Shown piece after piece: positions 1-6,595 of a stretch of DNA of 13,855 bases (its first letter is position 1; every line of letters begins with the position of its first letter). The notes beneath the pieces were generated by a model. It made no database searches. It saw only the letters and a list, made by a program, of their open reading frames with translations, and was not told where the DNA came from. A program made the position numbers and the translations under genes. Source of the DNA: JAXHUA01 sp034189695 (GTDB taxonomy: Bacteria > Chloroflexota > Dehalococcoidia > E44-bin15); the NCBI GenBank assembly GCA_034189695.1, contig JAXHUA010000166.1, forward strand, positions 1-13,855, in the 5' to 3' direction.

Positions 1-96
1 CGTCAACTGGAAACACTATGGGCCATGGCTGAGCATGCCCAAGGAAAGGAGGCTTCGGTAACCTCATTTATGAGGCAACCAACCACCGTTCGGTAA
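1..96 (+). CDS. IS transposase, C-terminal fragment (5' part outside window)
   Basis: An open frame runs from the first base to a TAA at 94-96 and encodes 31 residues beginning RQLETLWAMAEHAQ and ending SFMRQPTTVR. It has no start within the window. It is assigned to a transposase because its stop codon lies inside a terminal repeat unit (TCGGTAAC at 90-97) that is mirrored at the other end of the window, next to a transposase-like N-terminus. The short helical tail with an LW-A-E stretch resembles the ends of integrase-type (DDE) transposases, but that is recollection rather than a search result. The gene presumably belongs to the same IS family as the fragment at 13770. The length of the missing part is unknown. 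Confidence 0.6.
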   Translation, partial: RQLETLWAMAEHAQGKEASVTSFMRQPTTVR

Positions 97-115
97 CACT
101 TTCTATTGACGCAAC
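55..115 (-). repeat. IS right-end repeat units (two, 35-base period)
   Basis: Read on the minus strand the units are GTTGCCTCA-N8-GTTACCGA (79 to 55) and GTTGCGTCA-N9-GTTACCGA (115 to 90). They match ATTGCCTCA-N8-GTTACCGA at 13710-13734 and GTTGCCTCA-N8-GTTACCCA at 13745-13769. Such paired repeats at both ends of an IS normally serve as transposase-binding sites; that role is inferred. Confidence 0.65.
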
Positions 116-307
116 ACGCTGAGAGCGGCCGTCAATTCACCGCCTTGCGCCGCAGTGCGCTGAAGCCGGCTGGCTCTTTGTGGTGGGAGGGAGCCCACCC
201 ACGCCAGCGACAGGGCAGCCATCGCTGCTGCTTGCCCCCGTGGTACAGAGCACGAGGATGGCGGCGTGTGCCTGGGTGCACTCACCATAGTGGAGGTACT
301 ACACCTG

Positions 308-325
308 TGATATAATTTCGGCGTG
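308..325 (+). promoter_or_regulatory. Extended -10 promoter, apparently leaderless start of the MauE/DoxX-like gene
   Basis: TGATATAAT at 308-316 is a perfect extended -10 element (TGnTATAAT). Six bases later comes GTG at 323, where transcription would be expected to begin, and no Shine-Dalgarno sequence lies between. No convincing -35 is present, as expected for an extended -10 promoter. The same arrangement occurs before pcrA at 4233-4250. Confidence 0.65.
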
Positions 326-838
326 GTGTTGCCATTAGTCGCACGGGTTGGGCGGCTGCTGAGTCATCCCTATCTGACGCTCGCCGCGAGGCTTGGGCTC
401 GGCGGCGTGTTCATTTTCGCCGGCACGGCGAAGCTGGGCCAGATTCATGAGTTCGTCACCCTCGTTAGCGCCTACGAGGTGCTGCCCACCTGGTGGATGG
501 TGAGGGCCTACGCCTACGTCATGCCCCCGCTTGAGGTTGCGCTGGGCATATTCCTGGTGTTCGGCGTACTGCTCAGGATCAGCTCTGCGGTGAGCATCCT
601 GGTGCTGGTGAGCTTCATCATTGCCAAGGGCGTCATCCTGTCCCGGGGGTGGGAGATGAACTGCGGCTGCTTCGGCACCGTGGCGGTGATGCTCAGTTCG
701 GAGACCCTGGCACTGGCCTTCGTGCTGCTGGCCCTGGCGGTGCAGATACTGTTCCATCGAGGCGAGTTCCTCGCTCTGGGGCCATGGCTCAAGCGTCGGC
801 GGCAGGTCGGGATCTCAGAGACTGAAACCACGTCCTAG
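323..838 (+). CDS. MauE/DoxX-family redox-associated membrane protein
   Basis: The product is a 171-residue integral membrane protein with four predicted hydrophobic helices at about 18-36, 64-84, 86-106 and 127-145. The first helix carries the FAGTAK stretch (32-37) and the second begins PPLEVALG (68-75), both typical of MauE/DoxX proteins. A CGCFG motif (Cys114, Cys116) follows helix three; members with this motif are usually linked to thiol or disulfide chemistry in the envelope. No thioredoxin-like, TlpA or vitamin K epoxide reductase partner is present, so the substrate is unknown. The tail after 150 is basic and probably cytoplasmic. The GTG at 323 is chosen because it sits six bases after a TATAAT box. 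The gene ends with TAG and its last 50 bases overlap the convergent gene below. Confidence 0.75.
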   Translation: MVLPLVARVGRLLSHPYLTLAARLGLGGVFIFAGTAKLGQIHEFVTLVSAYEVLPTWWMVRAYAYVMPPLEVALGIFLVFGVLLRISSAVSILVLVSFIIAKGVILSRGWEMNCGCFGTVAVMLSSETLALAFVLLALAVQILFHRGEFLALGPWLKRRRQVGISETETTS

Positions 839-1520
839 CCTCGTCGACGTGGTCCAGTTCCACGAGGGCGATGCCCGTATTGAGCCTCGCACGTACGTAC
901 CTCGGGTTCAGTTGCAGCGCCTTACGGTAGCAATCGGCGGCGTCCTTCCACTCGTGGCGCTCAGCGTGGTCGCAGCCTCGGCTGTGGTAGACGTCGGCGA
1001 TGAGTTCCCGGTCGCCCCAGTCGTCCCGCCCGGGACTGTCCCTGTGCCCGGGGAAATCGAACCCACTGGGGAACATGTGCTCAATGTCAAATGAGCGCTC
1101 CTTGGTTCGGAGCACGGTGAAGACGTGCGGACCGGCGGCGAATGCGTCCTCGAGGTGAACGGCGGTGACGCGCAGGCCCATTTCCTGGGCGAGCACGTTG
1201 TACAGGAGAGTCAGGCCGAGGCAATTGCCTACACCCGCTCTGCCGCCAAGCTGAGCGTCGACCACGTCGCTCAATCTGTAACTGCCTCCCCGCTGCCACC
1301 GGCGAGGAGTGGATTCCGAGAGCCAGAGAAAAAGGCCGCGGGCGCGGTCTTCGTCGTCTCCCTCGACGGCGGAAGCCACATGGCGGCTGAGGTGCTCTAT
1401 ACCGGTCAGGCAGGTGGTGAATGCGCGCTCGTCTCTCACACCCGATGCCAGAAGGGCGCCTTCGGCCAGCTTGAGCGGGCGGCCCTGAAGAAGCATCTGC
1501 TCCAGGTTTCTGGGTTCCAT
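789..1520 (-). CDS. Transglutaminase-like (SirB1-type) protein with C-terminal TPR
   Basis: The product is a 243-residue soluble protein. Residues about 35-175 resemble the SirB1/transglutaminase-core-2 fold. The stretch GVGNCLGLTLLYNVLAQEMGL supplies a candidate nucleophile Cys100, PHVFTVL supplies His132 and SFDIEHMFP supplies Asp145, in the order Cys-His-Asp. Residues about 187-236 (DAADCYRKALQLNPRYVRAR, then GIALVELDHVDEA) form one or two TPR motifs. SirB1-type proteins commonly combine these two parts; their catalytic activity is mostly unproven, so enzyme function is inferred from the triad only. The ATG at 1520 is the only good start and has no clear ribosome site. The gene is divergent from speD (89 bases apart) and its 3' end overlaps the MauE-like gene tail to tail. 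It ends with TGA. Confidence 0.72.
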   Translation of the reverse strand: MEPRNLEQMLLQGRPLKLAEGALLASGVRDERAFTTCLTGIEHLSRHVASAVEGDDEDRARGLFLWLSESTPRRWQRGGSYRLSDVVDAQLGGRAGVGNCLGLTLLYNVLAQEMGLRVTAVHLEDAFAAGPHVFTVLRTKERSFDIEHMFPSGFDFPGHRDSPGRDDWGDRELIADVYHSRGCDHAERHEWKDAADCYRKALQLNPRYVRARLNTGIALVELDHVDEARTWFQSLRSRPAADA

Positions 1521-1536
1521 TTCGTCGTGGTAGGTA

Positions 1537-1565
1537 TTGATAAGTGCTGCCTTTTTCGGTATAAT
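1537..1565 (+). promoter_or_regulatory. Promoter of the speD-speE operon
   Basis: TTGATA (1537-1542) and TATAAT (1560-1565) are separated by exactly 17 bases, an almost consensus housekeeping promoter. Transcription would start near 1572, giving a leader of about 38 bases that carries the speD ribosome site. Confidence 0.8.
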
Positions 1566-1595
1566 CTCCCCCTAGTTCACTGGGTGTTATCGACT

Positions 1596-1603
1596 AAGGA
1601 GGT
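1596..1603 (+). promoter_or_regulatory. Ribosome binding site fixing the TTG start of speD
   Basis: AAGGAGGT lies six bases before TTG at 1610. No in-frame ATG or GTG is better placed, so the TTG start is supported. Confidence 0.8.
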
Positions 1604-1609
1604 GGCGGA

Positions 1610-1987
1610 TTGGCTTCCCTGGCGCGGCATGTGCTCCTCGAACTGAACGGCTGCAACCGGCAACGCTTGAGCGACCTCGATTTCCTGCGAGTGACGCTTC
1701 TTGCCGCCGCGCGCGAAGCAGAGGCTACCATAGTCGACGACTCGTTTCACACCTTCCCCCCTTATGGCGGCGTCAGCGGTGTTGTCATCATCCTTGAGTC
1801 TCACATTTCCATCCACACGTGGCCCGAGCACGGCTACGCTGCGGTGGACATCTTCACCTGTGGCACCTCCGTCAAGCCGGAGAGAGCCACGGGCCTGCTG
1901 ATTCGAGAGCTTGAACCGGAGGACTCCTCCATTGTAGAGATGGAGCGAGGCGTTTTGAACTCCCTGGTCGCCCATGAAGCAACATAG
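1610..1987 (+). CDS. speD: S-adenosylmethionine decarboxylase proenzyme
   Basis: The enzyme decarboxylates S-adenosylmethionine to give the aminopropyl donor for polyamine synthesis. The 125-residue length is that of the short prokaryotic class (SpeD/SpeH type). The self-cleavage site is visible as ESHISIHTWPE, residues 63-73; Ser64 should become the pyruvoyl group, with His69 and Cys84 (in DIFTCG) as the other expected active-site residues. The N-terminus HVLLELNGC is also typical. Start is TTG at 1610 behind AAGGAGGT. The stop TAG overlaps the start of the next gene by 14 bases, so the two are translationally linked. The pair makes and uses decarboxylated AdoMet in one operon. Confidence 0.93.
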   Translation: MASLARHVLLELNGCNRQRLSDLDFLRVTLLAAAREAEATIVDDSFHTFPPYGGVSGVVIILESHISIHTWPEHGYAAVDIFTCGTSVKPERATGLLIRELEPEDSSIVEMERGVLNSLVAHEAT

Positions 1988-2882
1988 GTGGTTCAGCGAC
2001 CATATCTCCCCTGATATGGTGCAAATGCACCGCGTTACGGACACCGTCTACTCAGGGAGTACGCAGTTCCAGTCCATCGAGATCATCGATACTGGCGCCT
2101 TTGGGCGGTGTCTTGTCCTCGACGGCAAAATCCAGTCCAGCGCGCTTGACGAGTTCATCTACCACGAGGCCCTGGTCCACCCGCCGATGCTGGCCCATCC
2201 CCGCCCAGAGACGGCCCTCATCGCCGGCGGCGGCGAAGGGGCTACACTGAGGGAGGTGCTGGCCTATCCTTCGGTGAGAAGGGTGGTCATGGTGGACATC
2301 GACGGCGAGGTGGTCGAGGTCTGTCGCCGCTTTCTCCCGTCGTTTCACCAGGGGTCGTTCGACGACAGCCGGGTGGAGTTGCGCATCGAGGATGTGAAGC
2401 TCTATCTTGAACAGTCTGACGACAGGTTCGATGTCGCCGTCATCGACCTGCCTGAGCCGATAGAAGAGGGGCCGGCGGACACCCTTCACACCAGGGAGTT
2501 CTATCAGCTGGTCGGCGAGCGGCTGACGGCGAAAGGCATGGTGTCGCTCCAGGCCGGCGCGGCCTCATGGGGCATGTTCGATTGCTTCACGGCTATCGTC
2601 AGCACGCTCAAGGCGGTCTTTCCTTTCGTGGCCCCGTATGCAGTGCACGTGCCAAGCTTCGCCAGCGTGTGGGGTTTCGCCCTCGCCTCGTCGGAGCCCG
2701 TGCTTCCGGACGTCGCCGAGGTCGACCGCAGGATTGCGGCCAGACTGAGCAAGCCACTGCGGTTCTATGATGGGATAACCCACCAGGGCCTCTTCTCGCT
2801 GCCCAGGAACCTGAGGGAAGCGATGGAGCGGGAGACGAGGGTCATCACCGAAGGAGAGCCGTTCTTCATCTACAAGCCCTAG
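1974..2882 (+). CDS. speE: Polyamine aminopropyltransferase, thermospermine-synthase-like
   Basis: The 302-residue enzyme transfers an aminopropyl group from decarboxylated AdoMet to a polyamine. The N-terminal beta domain (about 1-60, including DTVYSGSTQFQ and VLDGKIQSSALDEFIYHE) and the AdoMet site GGGEGATLREV (near 84-94) are clear. Several features match the plant ACL5/thermospermine synthase branch rather than ordinary spermidine synthase: GGGEG instead of GGGDG, DLPEP-I-EEGPAD-LHTREFY instead of DSSDP, the stretch PYAVHVPSFASVWGF, and a C-terminal end with RFYDGITH and FIY. The second acidic residue of the usual D-x-x-D pair is Glu. Ordinary spermidine or another aminopropyl acceptor remains possible. 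ATG at 1974 lies inside speD, with no strong ribosome site, consistent with coupled translation. The gene ends with TAG. Confidence 0.9.
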   Translation: MKQHRWFSDHISPDMVQMHRVTDTVYSGSTQFQSIEIIDTGAFGRCLVLDGKIQSSALDEFIYHEALVHPPMLAHPRPETALIAGGGEGATLREVLAYPSVRRVVMVDIDGEVVEVCRRFLPSFHQGSFDDSRVELRIEDVKLYLEQSDDRFDVAVIDLPEPIEEGPADTLHTREFYQLVGERLTAKGMVSLQAGAASWGMFDCFTAIVSTLKAVFPFVAPYAVHVPSFASVWGFALASSEPVLPDVAEVDRRIAARLSKPLRFYDGITHQGLFSLPRNLREAMERETRVITEGEPFFIYKP

Positions 2883-2907
2883 GCCGCGCCCCACGGCACC
2901 GGGCGAG

Positions 2908-4158
2908 CTACAACGTCGCCAGATTGCAGAAGTACCGTGCGATGTCCAGGCGCCCGAGGTGTGAACCTCCCAGCCATTGCTGCATCATCTTGTTGTCCCG
3001 CCAGTGCTTCTCAACGTCCGCATCCCTGGTGTAGCCGTAGGAACCCATCATCTCCATCGCCCTGTTCGCCACCAGGACGCTTACGTCGGCGGCGTACGTC
3101 TTGGCGATCCTCGCCTTGGCCAGCATCTCCGCTGACCAGCGCGGCCCATAAATCTCCGGCTGGTCCCACATGTGAGAGACGCTGAGGGCATAGGTCCTGG
3201 CGGTCTCAATGCCGGTGACCATGTCCGCCAGGCTGCAGGCAATGACACTGTGCTCTTTGATCGGCTTGCCGGCGGCGACGCGCTGGCTGGCGTAGTCGGT
3301 AACGATCTCAAAGATATTCTGTGCCGTCCCTATGGACATGGCGGCGCTGGCGGTCGAGCCCAGTACCAGGTTCTGGTGAAGAAGGTTGGCATCGTCGCCC
3401 GGCCCCGCGGCGCGGTATCGCTTGGGCACCCTCACGTTGTCGTAGAAGATGGTGCAGTTCCTGTCGGCCTGCATTCCGGCCTTATTCTCAAACCTGCCGA
3501 AGGAGAGGCCCTCTGACTGATGGGGTACGTAGATAAGGGCAATGCCCTCGTCACCCAGATCGGGGTCAACGGTGCATACAGTAAGATACAACTGGGCAAC
3601 GCCACTGTTCGTGGGCTATTGCTTCACGCCGTTGATGACCCATTCCTCCCCGTCAAGCTGGGCCGTGGTATGTATCCTGCGCCCTTCCATGCGCGGGTTC
3701 TCAATATCGCAGCCGCCTTCGGGCTCGGTCATGGCGAAGCAGCCGACCGGAGCCTCGTCCTTGGGAAAGAAGCCATTCAGTTCCTCGATCAGGTCCGGCC
3801 TGCGGTACGGTTCAACTCGCACGGGGAACAGGCACCAACCGGTGCACGCTATGGCAACGGCTATGCCGCTGTCCCCTCGTGACAACTCCTCCAGGAAGCC
3901 CATCTGGTCGGTCAGCGAGACTGGCTGGTCCCCTGTCAGGCTCGCCCCCGCGCCCAGCTCGACCATGAGCTTCCGGAAGATGGGCTCTATGAACTTGGTG
4001 TGGTCCCTGTCGTCGTCGATCTGTTGCCTGATCGGGATGATTTCGCTGTCGACGAACTGTCGCGCCAGGGCACGGACCATCTTGGCTTGTCCGCCGTTCA
4101 GTTCCTCTATGGCGATATGCTCCGTCGTCGTTACACCTCCCGCTGTTGGCGCAGCCAT
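2908..4158 (-). pseudogene. Acyl-CoA dehydrogenase gene interrupted by an in-frame amber codon
   Basis: Two adjacent minus-strand frames, 3616-4158 and 2908-3615, are in the same phase and join into one acyl-CoA dehydrogenase of 416 codons, broken only by TAG at 3616-3618 (codon 181 from the ATG at 4158). The N-terminal part has the flavin/substrate motif AMTEPEGGCDIENP, then EEWVINGVKQ-stop-PTNSG. The family normally reads K-x-W-I-T-N-G here, so the stop replaces the conserved Trp (TGG to TAG, one base). The downstream part is intact through GMQADRN, RVAAGKPI, GSYGYTRD and DIARYF. Upstream in-frame ATG 4173 and TTG 4185 are alternative starts; none has a strong ribosome site. The usual C-terminal catalytic Glu stretch (YEGTSE) reads WLGGSH. 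The gene may be recently inactivated, or the stop may be a base-call error. The normal terminator is also TAG. Confidence 0.82.
3616..3618 (-). other. In-frame amber codon at a conserved Trp position
   Basis: The plus strand reads CTA at these bases, giving TAG on the coding strand between INGVKQ and PTNSG. A single C-to-T change on the plus strand explains it (CCA to CTA). Confidence 0.9.
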
Positions 4159-4232
4159 TCTCGACAAAACCATGCACTGCGTCAAGCGATGGAGAGAGCG
4201 GCACCGCGGCTCTTCTAGCGCTGCGAACTGAA

Positions 4233-4250
4233 TGCTATAATCTGGGTGTG
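4233..4250 (+). promoter_or_regulatory. Extended -10 promoter, apparently leaderless start of pcrA
   Basis: TGCTATAAT at 4233-4241 is a perfect extended -10 element followed, six bases later, by GTG at 4248. There is no Shine-Dalgarno sequence. The 18-base stretch matches 14 of 18 positions of the box before the MauE/DoxX-like gene (308-325). Confidence 0.65.
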
Positions 4251-6398
4251 GACGTGCTTGATGGGCTGAATGCGGCGCAGCGGGAGGCAGTGGAGGCTAT
4301 CGAGGGGCCGGTGCTCATACTGGCCGGCCCGGGAAGCGGCAAGACCAGGGTGATCGCCCATCGCGTGGCCTATCTGGTCAAGGTCTGGGGCATCAGTCCG
4401 TACCACATCCTGGCGGTCACCTTCACCAACAAGGCTGCCCGGGAGCTGAAAGAACGCCTCTATCATCTTCTCGGCACCTCGGTAGACGACCTGACCGTGG
4501 GCACGTTCCACGCCACCTGCGCCCGTATCCTCAGGAGAGAATCAGCGCATGCGGGCCTGGACTCGAGGTTCGTCATCTACGACGATGACGACCAGATGAA
4601 CCTGGTGAAGCGGAGCCTTCAAGAGCTTGACCTCGATCCCAAGCGATATCCCCCGCGGGTGGTGCTCTCGGGAATCTCAGCAGCCAAGAGCCGGCTGGTC
4701 ACGCCTGAGTATTATGTCAAGCATAGCTACTTCGATGAGGTGGTGCAGCGCGTCTACGAGCACTACCAGGCGCTCCTGGCTGACAGCAAGGCACTGGACT
4801 TCGACGACCTTCTGATGAAGACAGCTCGCCTTTTTCAGGACCATCCCGATGTCCTCTCCAGGTACCAGCGGCGATACTACCACGTGCTCATCGACGAGTT
4901 CCAGGATACCAACATCGCGCAGTACGTTCTGGCCAGGCAACTGGCTGGCGGTTACCGCAACATATGCGTCGTCGGGGACCCGGACCAATCGATATACTCG
5001 TGGCGTTTCGCGGATATGAGAAACATCATGAGCTTTGAGAAGGACTATCCCGATGCTCGCGTGGTGTACCTTGAGCAGAACTACAGGTCAACCAAGACCA
5101 TCCTGGAAGTGGCGCGGAACGTCATATCGGCCAACAGTCAACGCAAGGAGAAGGAGCTGTGGACTGAGAACGACGCAGGGGTGCCGGTGACCGTTGGCGA
5201 AGCGTACAACGAGGAGGAGGAGGCGCAGTCGGTGGTGAGCGAGGTTGAGAGACTCACCGCCAACGGGGACTTCACGCTGGCGGACTGCGCGGTGATGTAC
5301 CGCGTCAACGCCCAGTCGAGAGCGCTCGAAGAGGCTTTCATTCGGTACGGCGTCCGTTATCGGCTCATCGGAGGGACGCGTTTCTACGAGCGCCGCGAGG
5401 TGAAGGACGTCATCGCCTACCTCAGGGTTGTGCACAACCCCTTCGACAGCGTGAGCCTCCTGAGGATAATCAACACGCCGCCGCGTGGCATCGGGTCACG
5501 CACGATACAGGAGCTATCGCAGTGGGCCAGGGGACAGTCACTGCCTATGTACGCCGGTCTCCAGAAGCTTGCCGATGAGGGTGAGCAGTCTCCTTTCAGC
5601 ACCCGCGCGACGCAGGTCCTGCTTGGCTTCCTGAACACAGTCAACGAAATGGTGAGAGGCAGCGAGAACCTGAACATACTGGACCTCTTTGACCTGGTGG
5701 CGGAGCGTTCCGGGTACAGGGAATACGTGCTGAGCAAGGACGATGGCGAGGACAGGTGGGAGAACGTTCTGGAGTTGCGCAGCGTGGCCAGCGACTACCG
5801 GCATCTGGAGCCTGAGGAAAGCCTGTTGGCTTTCCTTGAAGGTGTGGCGCTGGTATCGGATGTGGACAGCTACGACGAGAAGGGCGACGCCGTGACGCTC
5901 ATTACCCTCCACGCGGCCAAGGGGCTGGAGTTCCCCGTGGTGTTCATCGTCGGCATGGAGGAGGGACTGCTTCCTCACCGAAGGTCGTTTGAGTACCCGG
6001 AGCAGATGGAGGAAGAGCGGCGGCTGTGCTATGTGGGCATCACCCGCGCCAAGCAGAGGCTCTATCTCCTGCATGCCTTTCGGCGTCACCTTCAGGGAAG
6101 CAGCGGGCCGACGCTCCCATCGCGCTTCCTCACCGACGTTCCATCCCACCTGGTGAAGGCGCCTGGCACCGCCGCATCAGCGGGTGGGCAGGGGCGAACC
6201 TTAACCACAAAGACTTCGGCGAAAGCTCCCCTGAGTCCGGGGGACCACGTTGTGCACGCCGCCTTCGGCGAGGGGGTTGTGGTGAAGTGTATACCGGCGC
6301 GGGACGACCACGAGGTGACCGTGGCGTTCAAGGGTGCCGGAGGCGTGAAACGACTGCTGCTGAGCCTGGCGCCACTCGAGGTCGTGAGGCAGGCGTGA
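4248..6398 (+). CDS. pcrA: ATP-dependent DNA helicase, PcrA/UvrD family
   Basis: This superfamily 1A 3'-5' helicase acts in nucleotide excision repair, replication restart and removal of recombination intermediates. All core motifs are present in a 716-residue protein: Walker A AGPGSGKT (26-33), VTFTNKAA (motif Ia), DEFQDTN (216-222), GDPDQSIYSWR (243-253), QNYRST (277-282), the TLHAAKGLEF motif V region, and YVGITRAKQRLYL (motif VI, within 589-607). The last 52 residues (GDHVVHAAFGEGVVVK... to the end) form the Tudor-like domain through which PcrA contacts RNA polymerase. The frame is open back to 4146, but that would add 34 unrelated residues that overlap the promoter. GTG at 4248, giving VDVLDGLNAAQREAV, fits the family and the TATAAT box. 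GTG at 4254 is the alternative. The gene ends with TGA and stands alone. Confidence 0.95.
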   Translation: MDVLDGLNAAQREAVEAIEGPVLILAGPGSGKTRVIAHRVAYLVKVWGISPYHILAVTFTNKAARELKERLYHLLGTSVDDLTVGTFHATCARILRRESAHAGLDSRFVIYDDDDQMNLVKRSLQELDLDPKRYPPRVVLSGISAAKSRLVTPEYYVKHSYFDEVVQRVYEHYQALLADSKALDFDDLLMKTARLFQDHPDVLSRYQRRYYHVLIDEFQDTNIAQYVLARQLAGGYRNICVVGDPDQSIYSWRFADMRNIMSFEKDYPDARVVYLEQNYRSTKTILEVARNVISANSQRKEKELWTENDAGVPVTVGEAYNEEEEAQSVVSEVERLTANGDFTLADCAVMYRVNAQSRALEEAFIRYGVRYRLIGGTRFYERREVKDVIAYLRVVHNPFDSVSLLRIINTPPRGIGSRTIQELSQWARGQSLPMYAGLQKLADEGEQSPFSTRATQVLLGFLNTVNEMVRGSENLNILDLFDLVAERSGYREYVLSKDDGEDRWENVLELRSVASDYRHLEPEESLLAFLEGVALVSDVDSYDEKGDAVTLITLHAAKGLEFPVVFIVGMEEGLLPHRRSFEYPEQMEEERRLCYVGITRAKQRLYLLHAFRRHLQGSSGPTLPSRFLTDVPSHLVKAPGTAASAGGQGRTLTTKTSAKAPLSPGDHVVHAAFGEGVVVKCIPARDDHEVTVAFKGAGGVKRLLLSLAPLEVVRQA

Positions 6399-6421
6399 GC
6401 GAGGGTGGGCGGGCGAAACTC

Positions 6422-6451
6422 TTGACACCGCCGAGGGGGTTCGTGTAGACT
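6422..6451 (+). promoter_or_regulatory. Promoter of the MaoC/SDR operon
   Basis: A consensus -35 TTGACA (6422-6427) is followed after 18 bases by TAGACT (6446-6451), a fair -10. A leader of roughly 120 bases then runs to the first gene at 6577. The leader contains two AAGGAGGT-like sites (near 6514-6521 and 6562-6570); only the second precedes a usable start. Confidence 0.65.
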
Positions 6452-6496
6452 TTTTTTGCTAACACCGAGGCTAGCTCGTTTGGCTGAGACAGAGCA

Positions 6497-6595
6497 ATGG
6501 CAACCAATGGGAGTAAGGAGGTACACGGGGATATAGCATTCATCTTTGCCAAGGAAAAAACAAAGGAGGTACCGAATTGGCTGAAGGATCGGTGA
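6497..6595 (+). CDS. Possible 32-residue leader ORF
   Basis: An ATG at 6497 opens a 32-codon frame (starting MATNGSKEVHGD) that ends at TGA 6593-6595 and overlaps the start of the first MaoC gene. It has no ribosome site of its own and no recognised similarity. It could be a translated leader that couples to the downstream gene, or chance. It is listed because it fills the otherwise unexplained operon leader. Confidence 0.2.
   Translation: MATNGSKEVHGDIAFIFAKEKTKEVPNWLKDR
6562..6570 (+). promoter_or_regulatory. Ribosome binding site fixing the TTG start of the first MaoC gene
   Basis: AAAGGAGGT ends six bases before TTG at 6577. The next in-frame ATG (6595) is 24 bases away and too far, so the TTG start is preferred. 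Confidence 0.75.

Larger units (their letters stand above)
1..115 (+). mobile_element. Right end of an insertion sequence
   Basis: This region contains two copies, in inverted orientation, of a composite unit that is also found at the opposite window edge: TCGGTAAC-N8-TGAGGCAAC at 55-79, and TCGGTAAC-N9-TGACGCAAC at 90-115. The second copy has one mismatch in the outer half. The period between copies is 35 bases (55 to 90), the same as at the left end of the downstream IS (13726 to 13761). The transposase reading frame runs through the inner unit and stops inside the outer one. The exact outer boundary cannot be fixed because no target duplication is visible. It lies near or just beyond 98-115. 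Confidence 0.65.

Noticed and set aside
182..199. GGTGGG/CCCACC hairpin as a terminator for the upstream transposase
   Set aside because: The stem is only six bases and no T-run follows. It is probably chance in GC-rich sequence.
849..1646. Plus-strand open frames at 849-1094 and 1125-1646
   Set aside because: They lie opposite the transglutaminase-like gene, whose Cys-His-Asp and TPR motifs show the minus strand is coding. The second frame also runs through the speD promoter and start.
3616..3618. TAG as a sense codon (reassigned amber or pyrrolysine)
   Set aside because: TAG ends at least eleven genes in this window, including this gene, so general reassignment would extend many proteins. 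A point mutation or read error is simpler.
4146..4247. A 34-residue N-terminal extension of PcrA
   Set aside because: It has no similarity to the family N-terminus, crosses the TATAAT box, and overlaps the divergent dehydrogenase start. GTG at 4248 gives the normal beginning.
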